7,718 nucleotides of DNA, taken from DATADF01 sp046263155. Lineage in GTDB: Bacteria > Actinomycetota > CADDZG01 > WHSQ01. The stretch covers positions 1 to 7,718 of the forward strand of contig JBHELF010000105.1 in NCBI GenBank assembly GCA_046263155.1, read 5' to 3'. Shown piece by piece: positions 1 to 5,471 of this stretch (its first letter is position 1; the number at the start of each line of letters is the position of its first letter). The notes under the pieces are model-generated. The model did no database searches. It was not told the origin of the DNA and was given only the letters and a program-made list of their open reading frames with translations. Both the position numbers and the translations under genes were made by a program.

Positions 1-1
1 A

Positions 2-265
2 CGCTTGGTGGGGGACGACGAGATCGAGCATGCGGTCGATCACCCGCCCGAGGACACCCGCGCCTACTTCCGCGGCGAATGCCTGCGGAGGTTCTCACCA
101 AAGATCGTGGCGGCGTCCTGGGATGCGCTGATCTTCGACACTGGGGACGAACCGCTGCGCAAGGTCCCGACCCTGGAGCCGGCGCGCGGGACGCGGAGCC
201 ATGTGGAGGATCTGCTGCAGGCGAGCCCCGACGCGCGCACGCTGCTGGCGAACCTCAGCTCATAG
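2..265 (+). CDS. dop: Depupylase/Pup deamidase Dop, C-terminal part only
   Basis: This is the last 87 codons of a gene that begins before the window. Dop belongs to the carboxylate-amine ligase-like fold shared with PafA. It deamidates the C-terminal glutamine of Pup to glutamate and also hydrolyses the isopeptide bond between Pup and its targets. The visible stretch holds the family's conserved C-terminal block (PPEDTRAYFRGECLRRF, then AASWDALIFD), followed by a variable tail rich in acidic and leucine residues, which matches known Dop C-termini. The catalytic N-terminal part cannot be seen. Placement directly before pup is the standard actinobacterial order. A Dop is expected here because the Pup that follows has Gln, not Glu, in its Gly-Gly motif. 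The identification is firm from family resemblance and context, but the start is unknown. Confidence 0.93.
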   Translation, partial: RLVGDDEIEHAVDHPPEDTRAYFRGECLRRFSPKIVAASWDALIFDTGDEPLRKVPTLEPARGTRSHVEDLLQASPDARTLLANLSS

Positions 266-279
266 AGAGGCGCTCGCTC

Positions 280-294
280 CGCCCGTAACGGGCG
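280..294. repeat. Short inverted repeat between dop and pup
   Basis: CGCCCG-TAA-CGGGCG forms a perfect 6-bp stem with a 3-nt loop, 14 nt after the dop stop and 14 nt before the -35-like element of the pup promoter. No T-run follows, so it is a poor intrinsic terminator. It could be a weak terminator for dop or a protein-binding palindrome. No function is assigned. Confidence 0.4.
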
Positions 295-308
295 TACAAG
301 GCTCAAAT

Positions 309-331
309 TTGTCGTAGCCCCGCGTTACCAT
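309..331 (+). promoter_or_regulatory. Candidate PafBC-type (RecA-NDp-like) promoter of pup
   Basis: The sequence reads TTGTCGTAG (309-317), exactly 8 nt, then TACCAT (326-331). The published consensus for the RecA-independent DNA-damage promoters of actinobacteria is TTGTCRGTG, 8 nt, TAnnnT. The six core bases, the spacing and the -10 box match. Two of the three flanking bases (TAG instead of GTG) do not. Transcription would start near 338, leaving a leader of about 26 nt that contains a strong ribosome-binding site (AGGTGA, 354-359) before the pup ATG. PafBC, the activator of this promoter class, is encoded at 5468-7400. The assignment rests on motif and spacing by eye. Confidence 0.6.
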
Positions 332-363
332 CTCCCTGTCCACCAAACGAATGAGGTGAAGGT

Positions 364-615
364 ATGGCAGGCGAACAAACTCGGAAGCCGAAGCCGAAGA
401 AGGACGAAGAGAAGGCAACCGAAGCCAAGAAGAAGGCGACCGACGAAACGAAGCAGGAGATCGACGAACTTCTGGACGAAATCGATGAGGTGCTGGAGTC
501 GAATGCCGAGGATTTCATCCGGGCTTACGTGCAAAAAGGCGGTCAAGCGATACAAGCAATCAGGGACAAATTTGGCTCTTTGATACCAAGCCGATTGGGC
601 TTCACGCCACGGTAA
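364..615 (+). CDS. pup: Prokaryotic ubiquitin-like protein Pup with a 22-residue C-terminal extension
   Basis: Pup is the small, largely disordered tag that PafA joins to target lysines through its C-terminal glutamate, marking them for the ATPase-PrcBA proteasome. Residues 1-30 are Lys/Glu/Thr-rich and disordered. Residues 31-51 (EIDELLDEIDEVLESNAED) form the helix that binds the ATPase coiled coil, and 51-61 is the conserved FIRAYVQKGGQ. In known Pups the protein stops at this Gln or Glu, at 60-70 residues. Here Gln61 is followed by Ala-Ile-Gln and 19 more residues ending SRLGFTPR, and the stop comes at 613-615. The tail would block ligation unless it is removed. The ATG at 364 is preceded by AGGTGA (354-359). 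The stop overlaps the next gene's start by one base (TAATG). No single-base substitution or simple one-base indel near codon 61 restores a stop directly after GGQ, so a plain sequencing error is unlikely. Confidence 0.95.
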   Translation: MAGEQTRKPKPKKDEEKATEAKKKATDETKQEIDELLDEIDEVLESNAEDFIRAYVQKGGQAIQAIRDKFGSLIPSRLGFTPR

Positions 616-1001
616 TGCGATGTCCTGATTGCGGGCGCGACAAACCGGTTGACGAGTTTTCCCGGAACCGAAGCTCTCGCTCGGGTCGGGCCACCTATTG
701 CAAGCAATGCGCGAACAGGCGAAATCGCGCAACGATCAAACGACTGTACGGGGATACGCGCCACTATCACTTCACGAGCAAGTACGGGATCGGGCTGGCC
801 GAGGTGGAGGCGATGAAAACGGCGCAGGATGAGCTCTGCGCGATCTGCCGAACCAACCCCGCGACACAGGTGGATCATGATCACAAGACAAGGACCGTTC
901 GCGGACTCCTCTGCGACGGGTGCAATGGAGGACTCGGCTTATTCGGCGACGACATCCAGTCCATGCAAAGAGCTATCAAGTATCTGGAGAAGCATGTCTA
1001 G
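615..1001 (+). CDS. Endonuclease VII-like HNH nuclease, copy 1
   Basis: This is a 128-residue protein in two parts. The N-terminal zinc ribbon has Cys3/Cys6 (CPDCG) and Cys29/Cys32 (YCKQC). The C-terminal part is a recombination endonuclease VII-type beta-beta-alpha-metal nuclease, with zinc cysteines 75/78 (CAIC) and 100/103 (CDGC), the catalytic VDHDH at 86-90 and Asn104. T4 endonuclease VII, the family's reference, uses the same Cys4 zinc site, the Asp-His-x-His group and the Asn to cut branched DNA. The substrate of this protein is not known. ATG overlaps the pup TAA (TAATG) and no ribosome-binding sequence precedes it, so translation probably depends on reinitiation after pup. To my recollection, endonuclease VII-domain genes occur next to pup/prcB in other actinobacteria, so the position is not unique, but the tandem pair is notable. 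Residues look intact, giving no sign of decay. Confidence 0.87.
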   Translation: MRCPDCGRDKPVDEFSRNRSSRSGRATYCKQCANRRNRATIKRLYGDTRHYHFTSKYGIGLAEVEAMKTAQDELCAICRTNPATQVDHDHKTRTVRGLLCDGCNGGLGLFGDDIQSMQRAIKYLEKHV

Positions 1002-1009
1002 TCACGTCC

Positions 1010-1039
1010 GCTCGCGCACGGAGAGAAAGGTGCGCGGGC
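1010..1039 (+). promoter_or_regulatory. Hairpin presenting the ribosome-binding site of nuclease copy 2
   Basis: GCTCGCGCAC (1010-1019) pairs with GTGCGCGGGC (1030-1039), giving 10 bp with one T-G wobble. The 10-nt loop GGAGAGAAAG (1020-1029) contains the only purine-rich ribosome-binding sequence before the ATG at 1041. The 3' arm ends one base before that ATG. No T-run follows, so it is not an intrinsic terminator. The likely role, by inference, is to limit translation of the second nuclease or to protect the mRNA at this junction. Confidence 0.5.
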
Positions 1040-1040
1040 C

Positions 1041-1433
1041 ATGCGGCGTTGCCCCGATTGCGGAGAGACCAAGCCGCTAGAGGAATTCGTCCGGAACCGG
1101 TCAGGACCACAGGGACGCCATTCGTATTGCAAACCTTGCTGGAACGCCCGAGTGAAGGCTCAGAAGCAGCGACTTTACGGCGGCCAACGGAATTTCCTGC
1201 TGACTCGGCGCTACGGGATCACGATTGAGGAAGTCGATCGGATCATCAATGAGCAGGGTCTGCTGTGTCCCCTCTGTCTAAAACGCCTTCCCCAGCACGT
1301 GGATCACGACCACGCGACCGGCGCGATCCGAGGCATCCTTTGTTTCAAGTGCAACGGGGCCCTCGGCAAATTCGAGGACGACCCTGATCGGATCCGCGCC
1401 GCGATCGAGTACCTTTCGCGCCATGACGGATGA
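1041..1433 (+). CDS. Endonuclease VII-like HNH nuclease, copy 2
   Basis: This 130-residue paralogue of the preceding gene aligns with it without gaps over about 127 positions, with roughly 61 identities by hand count. It has the same plan: zinc ribbon Cys4/Cys7 (CPDCG) and Cys30/Cys33 (YCKPC), then nuclease core Cys76/Cys79 (CPLC), VDHDH at 87-91, Cys101/Cys104 (CFKC) and Asn105. All metal and catalytic residues are retained, so both copies are probably active. The divergence points to an old duplication. Its start lies 39 nt after copy 1, just behind a stable hairpin with the ribosome-binding sequence in its loop. The stop lies 11 nt inside prcB, so prcB translation probably depends on ribosomes finishing this gene. 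The DNA substrate and physiological role are unknown. A role in repair of branched or damaged DNA is an inference from family and context. Confidence 0.87.
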   Translation: MRRCPDCGETKPLEEFVRNRSGPQGRHSYCKPCWNARVKAQKQRLYGGQRNFLLTRRYGITIEEVDRIINEQGLLCPLCLKRLPQHVDHDHATGAIRGILCFKCNGALGKFEDDPDRIRAAIEYLSRHDG

Positions 1434-2265
1434 CCTGCTGCGCATGCCGCTGCACGGCCCCGGCCCCTCCTTTTCCGAGATGCTCAAGACTCAGGCCCCC
1501 GACGTGCTTCCCGAAAAGCACACACCCGGGACTCTTCAGGTCTCGGAGGGAACCACCGTGCTCGCGTTGCGCTACACCGAGGGCGTCATCGTGGCGGGGG
1601 ACCGGCGCGCCACGGAGGGATTCCAGATCGCGCACCGTTCCATCGAGAAGGTGTTCCCCGCCGACCAGATGTCCGCCGTCGCCATCGCCGGGGCCGCGGG
1701 TCCGGCGGTCGAGATGGTGCGTCTCTTCCAGACCGAGTTGGAGCACTACGAAAAGCTCGAGGGCGACCGGCTCACTCTCGAGGGCAAGGCAAACAAACTC
1801 GCGCAGATGATCCGCGCGAATCTGGCGGCTGCGATGCAGGGGCTCGTGGTGGTGCCGCTCTTTGCCGGTTTCGACGAGGCGCGGGGGATGGGTCGCATCT
1901 TCAAGTACGACGTGACCGGGGGTCGTTACGAAGAGGACGACTACCACGCGACCGGCTCCGGAGGGAAGGACGCTCGTTCGTCGCTCAAGAAGCGTTTCAA
2001 GGCCGATCTCACGCAGGACGAAGCCGTGAAGGTCGCGATCGAGGCCCTTTTCGATGCCGCCGACGAGGACGTGGGCACCGGCGGCCCCGACTTGATGAGA
2101 GGCATCTTCCCGACCGTCCTAGCGATCTCGTCCGGGGGAACGGCAGAGGTATCGGAGGAGAACGTTCGTCGCCTCTTCGAGGAACTCATCGCCGAACGGA
2201 GAGAGCAAATGATGATGCCGGAGACCCACACGGTGGACGTCCGCCACTCGCGCGACCAAGGCTGA
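1423..2265 (+). CDS. prcB: Proteasome beta subunit PrcB (catalytic)
   Basis: PrcB is the N-terminal threonine hydrolase of the 20S proteasome, which degrades pupylated proteins. The precursor has 280 residues. Residues 1-43 form the propeptide, with the APDVLP stretch typical of actinobacterial PrcB. Autocleavage is expected between Gly43 and Thr44 (SEG/TTVLALRY). Counting Thr44 as residue 1, Asp17 (VAGDRR) and Lys33 (SIEK) of the active site are in place, and a GSGG motif carries the supporting serine. GGPDLMRGIFPTV is a family-wide block near the C-terminus. The ATG at 1423 overlaps the upstream nuclease gene by 11 nt and has no clear ribosome-binding site, which suggests translational coupling. 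The next ATG, at 1444, would only shorten the propeptide. It is followed by prcA after 2 nt. Length and motifs are normal. Confidence 0.98.
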   Translation: MTDDLLRMPLHGPGPSFSEMLKTQAPDVLPEKHTPGTLQVSEGTTVLALRYTEGVIVAGDRRATEGFQIAHRSIEKVFPADQMSAVAIAGAAGPAVEMVRLFQTELEHYEKLEGDRLTLEGKANKLAQMIRANLAAAMQGLVVVPLFAGFDEARGMGRIFKYDVTGGRYEEDDYHATGSGGKDARSSLKKRFKADLTQDEAVKVAIEALFDAADEDVGTGGPDLMRGIFPTVLAISSGGTAEVSEENVRRLFEELIAERREQMMMPETHTVDVRHSRDQG

Positions 2266-2267
2266 GC

Positions 2268-2945
2268 ATGCCGCTTCCGTACTACGTTTCGCCGGAACAA
2301 ATGATGAAGGACAAGGCCGATTACGCGCGCAAGGGAATAGCACGCGGTAAATCAGTGATCGCGCTCGAATACCGGGACGGCATCGTCTTCATCGCAGAGA
2401 ATCCCTCCGCCACGCTGCACAAGATCTCCGAGATCTACGACCGAATCGCCTTTGCCGGAGTCGGCAAGTTCAACGAATTCGAACAGCTGCGGATTGGTGG
2501 CATCCGTCTGGTGGACACGCGCGGCTATCTGTACTCGCGTGAGGATGTCACAGCGAAGGCCCTCGCGAACGCGTACTCGCAGACCCTCGGAAACATTTTC
2601 ACGGCCGAGCTCAAACCTTACGAGTGCGAGATTCTGGTCGCCGCGGTAGGAGAGTCGGCAGAACAAAACGAGTTGTTCCACATCCTCTACGACGGATCGG
2701 TGACGGATCGCCAAGGGTGGGTGGCGATGGGGGGCCAGGCCGACGCCCTGAGCGGACATCTCGACACCAACTACAAGCCGACTCCGACCCTCGGCGCGGC
2801 GGTCAAACTGGGCCACGGCACGCTTACTACGGTCGAGGGCCGAGAGATCAGCGCGGACAATCTCGAGATCGCGGTACTGGATCGCTCCGTCGCACGCCGG
2901 AAATTTCGGCGTCTACCCGACGCCGAGGTGGCACAGCTCCTTTAG
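2268..2945 (+). CDS. prcA: Proteasome alpha subunit PrcA
   Basis: PrcA forms the outer rings of the 20S core, gates substrate entry and docks the ATPase. The N-terminal gate segment PYYVSPEQMMKDKADYARKG is the classic actinobacterial form. It is followed by the Ntn-hydrolase fold without a catalytic threonine (SVIALEY, FIAENPSATLHKISEIYDRI, AGVGKFNEFEQLR, DTRGYLYSREDVTAKALAN). At 225 residues it is shorter than the mycobacterial protein. It ends at the conserved RKFRRLPDAEVAQLL block, so the disordered C-terminal tail seen in some relatives is missing. It lies 2 nt after prcB, consistent with one mRNA and matched production of the two subunits. A 100-nt gap separates it from pafA. Confidence 0.98.
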   Translation: MPLPYYVSPEQMMKDKADYARKGIARGKSVIALEYRDGIVFIAENPSATLHKISEIYDRIAFAGVGKFNEFEQLRIGGIRLVDTRGYLYSREDVTAKALANAYSQTLGNIFTAELKPYECEILVAAVGESAEQNELFHILYDGSVTDRQGWVAMGGQADALSGHLDTNYKPTPTLGAAVKLGHGTLTTVEGREISADNLEIAVLDRSVARRKFRRLPDAEVAQLL

Positions 2946-3016
2946 GCACTCCGGGTACCAAGTTCCTGCAGCCCTCCGCCCGCCCCCAGAAGATCGGCCG
3001 GCGCTTTGGCGCCCCC

Positions 3017-3039
3017 ATGTAGCCCCTCGCTCTTATCCT
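3017..3039 (+). promoter_or_regulatory. Possible leaderless promoter of pafA
   Basis: TATCCT (3034-3039) fits the actinobacterial -10 pattern TAnnnT and sits 6 nt before the pafA ATG at 3046, the spacing expected for a leaderless transcript. The stretch 8 nt upstream of it (ATGTAG, 3017-3022) shares four of six bases with the TTGTCR core of PafBC-type promoters at the right distance. No good ribosome-binding site precedes pafA (only GAGAG at 3040-3044). The call is weak: it rests on short matches in a 100-nt gap that otherwise holds only a 5-bp hairpin (3000-3013). Confidence 0.3.
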
Positions 3040-3045
3040 GAGAGC

Positions 3046-4398
3046 ATGGAGCGGCGCATCTTCGGCACGGAGAACGAATACGGCGTCACCTGTACCTTCA
3101 AGGGCCAGCGCCGTCTCTCTCCCGACGAGGTGGCTCGCTATCTGTTCCGGCGCGTCGTTTCCTGGGGCCGCTCCTCCAACGTGTTCCTGGAGAACGGAGC
3201 CCGTCTCTATCTCGACGTGGGATCACACCCGGAGTACGCCACTCCCGAGTGTGACTCCGTCTACGACCTGGTCGTACACGACAAGGCGGGCGAACGGATT
3301 CTGGAAGGTCTGCTCAAGGCGGCGGAAGCTCGGCTCCGGGAGGAAGGCATCTCCGGCGACATCTATTTATTCAAGAACAACACCGACTCGGCCGGAAACT
3401 CTTACGGCAGCCACGAGAACTATCTCGTCTCCCGGTACGGGGAGTTCGGCCGGCTCGCGGAGGTGATGATCCCGTTCTTCGTCTCACGTCAGATCTACGC
3501 GGGGGCGGGCAAGGTCCTACAGACGGCTCGTGGGGCTCTCTTCTGCATATCGCAGCGTGCAGAGCACATCTGGGAAGGCGTTTCCTCCGCGACGACTCGG
3601 TCGCGCCCGATCATCAATACACGGGACGAGCCGCACGCCGACGCGGAGAAGTTCCGCAGACTTCACGTGATTGTCGGCGATTCCAATATGAACGAATGGG
3701 CCTCGTACCTCAAAGTCGGAGCGACCGCGCTATTGCTCCGCATGGTCGAGGAGGGAGTTCAGATCAGAGACATGACGCTCGAGAACCCCATTCGCGCGAT
3801 TCGAGAGATCTCCCATGACACCACGTGCCGGCGCAAGGTCCGGCTCGCCAATGGCCGTGAGCTCTCGGCCCTCGATATGCAAAAGGAGTATCTGGAGAAG
3901 GCCCTTCGCTGGGTCGATCACCGGGATGATCACGTGCTCAAGACAATCGCCGGCATGTGGGAACACGCGATGGTCCACCTCGAGGAAGACCAGAGCAAAT
4001 TGCACCGACAGCTCGACTGGATTGCCAAGCGCAAACTTGTCGAGGAGTACAAGGACCGCCACAACATCTCGCTCGCCCACCCGAGGATCGCTCTGATGGA
4101 CCTTGCGTACCACGATGTCAACCGAAAACGTGGGCTGTATTACATCCTGGAGCGTCGCGGTTTGGCGGAACGCATGTGCGAGGAAGAAGACATTGAGAGG
4201 GCCACCCAGGAGCCCCCTCAGACGACGCGGGCGCGGCTGCGTGGGGAGTTCATTCGGGCGGCCAAACGAAAGCGCCGTGATTTCACGGTCGACTGGGTGC
4301 ATCTGAAGCTGAACGATCAGGCTCAACGGACCGTTCTCTGCAAGGATCCCTTCCGTTCCGTCGATGAACGAGTCAGCAAGCTGATTGCATCTCTCTGA
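3046..4398 (+). CDS. pafA: Pup-protein ligase PafA
   Basis: PafA uses ATP to phosphorylate the C-terminal glutamate of Pup and joins it to lysine side chains of target proteins. It is a 450-residue cytosolic enzyme of the carboxylate-amine ligase fold shared with Dop. Visible family motifs are the N-terminal RRIFGTENEYGVTCTF with the metal-binding Glu9, LSPDEVARYLFRRVVSWGRS, RLYLDVGSHPEYATPECD with the catalytic-base Asp57, DIYLFKNNTDSAGNSYGSH, ISQRAEHIWEGVSSATTRSR, TRDEPHADAEKFRRLHVIVG, and the C-terminal FTVDWVHLKLNDQAQRTVLC. The absence of the Dop-specific loop near the N-terminus, together with the LSPDEVARYLFRRVV block, distinguishes it from Dop. Length is normal. It lies 100 nt after prcA, and its TGA overlaps the next start (TGATG). 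Its substrate Pup carries a C-terminal tail here, so the ligase needs either a processed Pup or an unusual mechanism. No obvious change is seen in the motifs. Confidence 0.98.
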   Translation: MERRIFGTENEYGVTCTFKGQRRLSPDEVARYLFRRVVSWGRSSNVFLENGARLYLDVGSHPEYATPECDSVYDLVVHDKAGERILEGLLKAAEARLREEGISGDIYLFKNNTDSAGNSYGSHENYLVSRYGEFGRLAEVMIPFFVSRQIYAGAGKVLQTARGALFCISQRAEHIWEGVSSATTRSRPIINTRDEPHADAEKFRRLHVIVGDSNMNEWASYLKVGATALLLRMVEEGVQIRDMTLENPIRAIREISHDTTCRRKVRLANGRELSALDMQKEYLEKALRWVDHRDDHVLKTIAGMWEHAMVHLEEDQSKLHRQLDWIAKRKLVEEYKDRHNISLAHPRIALMDLAYHDVNRKRGLYYILERRGLAERMCEEEDIERATQEPPQTTRARLRGEFIRAAKRKRRDFTVDWVHLKLNDQAQRTVLCKDPFRSVDERVSKLIASL

Positions 4399-5471
4399 TG
4401 TCCGTATTTCGGGAGGGCAAGATCGTCGACGTGATCAGCCGCGATGAGGACCTGATCCGGTCGACCGTCGCGATCGATGACGAGATTCTTCCCGCGGTTG
4501 GGTTCCCGGCGATGCTGGGCCCCCTCGAACCCGGGGATCGCGTCGTGATCAATACGGTCGGGATCGACCTCGAACTGGGCACCGGCGGAGAGGCCTTCGT
4601 GCTGTGGAACCTCGACGGGCCGGGCCCTGCCGCTGCCGCGCCGGGACACATCATGAAACTGCGCTACACGCCGTGGCAGATGCCTGTGGGCGCCGTCGAA
4701 GCGCCCGAGAGCCCGCATCACGACTCGCTGACGTCCGTCACCTCACTGGACGGCATGCCGGTGGTGGTGTGCGGCTTGCACTCGCAGGTGGCGGCGGTGG
4801 CCGCCGGCATCAGGGCGGCGGCGCCTAAAGCTCGCATCGGATATCTGATGACCGACGGGGCCGCGCTGCCCCTCAAGTGGAGCAACCTCGTCGAAGAGAT
4901 GCGGGGCGCGGATTTGCTCGACACCACCTGCACGGCAGGTCACGCCTTTGGAGGGGAGCTCGAAGCGGTCAACGTGTTCAGCGGACTATGCGCATTGAAG
5001 GTGGTCGGCAAAGTCGACGTGGCGATCGCAGCGATGGGGCCCGGGATAGTGGGAACCTCGACGCGACTGGGGTTCACGGGCATGGAGCAGGGCCAGGTGC
5101 TCGACGCGGCGACGGCGCTCCAGGGCCGCTCCATAGCGTGCCTGCGCATATCCTTCGCCGACGCTCGGTCGCGCCACCAAGGTGTCAGCGAACACAGTTT
5201 GGCGGCGCTCGGCATTGCGGCCAGGGAGCCGACGGAGGTCGTGGTTCCGAAACTGCCACCCTCCGAGCGCGACGCGATCATCAGGCAGCTCGACGACGCG
5301 GGGATCTGCCGACGACATCGGCTCGTGTTTGCCGCCGCGGGTCCCGGCCTCGATCTGCTTAGCCAGCGTGGGCTCAGGCCCACATCGATGGGCCGCAGTA
5401 TCGACGAGATACCGGAGTTCTTCGGGGCCGCCTGCGCAGCGGGAGCTTGGGCCGGAGCCACTCTCGTTTGA
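4398..5471 (+). CDS. DUF3866 family protein of unknown function
   Basis: This 357-residue protein resembles the DUF3866 family of Gram-positive bacteria. The N-terminal region has a small beta-barrel-like part (PAVGFPAMLGPLEPGDRVVI) followed by the family-typical INTVGIDLELGTGGEAFVLW at about 51-70 and HIMKLRYTPWQMPVGAVE at about 84-101. The middle contains alternating beta/alpha segments with glycine-rich turns (MPVVVCGLHSQVAAVAAGIR, VDVAIAAMGPGIVGTSTRLG, RLVFAAAGPGLDL). No signal peptide or membrane segment is clear. No biochemical function is known to me. The ATG shares one base with the pafA stop (TGATG), and the end overlaps pafB by 4 nt, so it is translated as part of the pafA-pafBC block. 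A link to pupylation or the DNA-damage response is inferred only from this tight placement. Confidence 0.82.
   Translation: MSVFREGKIVDVISRDEDLIRSTVAIDDEILPAVGFPAMLGPLEPGDRVVINTVGIDLELGTGGEAFVLWNLDGPGPAAAAPGHIMKLRYTPWQMPVGAVEAPESPHHDSLTSVTSLDGMPVVVCGLHSQVAAVAAGIRAAAPKARIGYLMTDGAALPLKWSNLVEEMRGADLLDTTCTAGHAFGGELEAVNVFSGLCALKVVGKVDVAIAAMGPGIVGTSTRLGFTGMEQGQVLDAATALQGRSIACLRISFADARSRHQGVSEHSLAALGIAAREPTEVVVPKLPPSERDAIIRQLDDAGICRRHRLVFAAAGPGLDLLSQRGLRPTSMGRSIDEIPEFFGAACAAGAWAGATLV

Noticed and set aside
544..615. Intein, intron or programmed frameshift explaining the Pup tail
   Set aside because: The tail is only 22 codons with no splice motifs and no downstream Pup segment, and neither alternative frame has a stop directly after GGQ. 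A plain C-terminal extension is the simplest reading.
615..1433. Nuclease pair read as a toxin-antitoxin system or a homing element
   Set aside because: Both genes are paralogous nucleases with no antitoxin-like partner, and no inverted repeats, transposase or interrupted target are visible around them.
1345..1947. 200-codon open frame on the - strand opposite prcB
   Set aside because: It is opposite a fully convincing proteasome gene, has low-complexity His/Arg/Gly composition and matches no family. Such antisense frames are expected in GC-rich coding DNA.
3000..3013. Hairpin GGCGC-TTTG-GCGCC as a terminator after prcA
   Set aside because: The stem is only 5 bp and there is no T-run. pafA is more likely reached by read-through or its own promoter.
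3671..3692. TTGTCGGCG followed by TATGAA inside pafA as a second PafBC-type promoter
   Set aside because: It lies in conserved coding sequence (VIVGDSN), the spacing is 7 instead of 8, and the second box lacks the final T.
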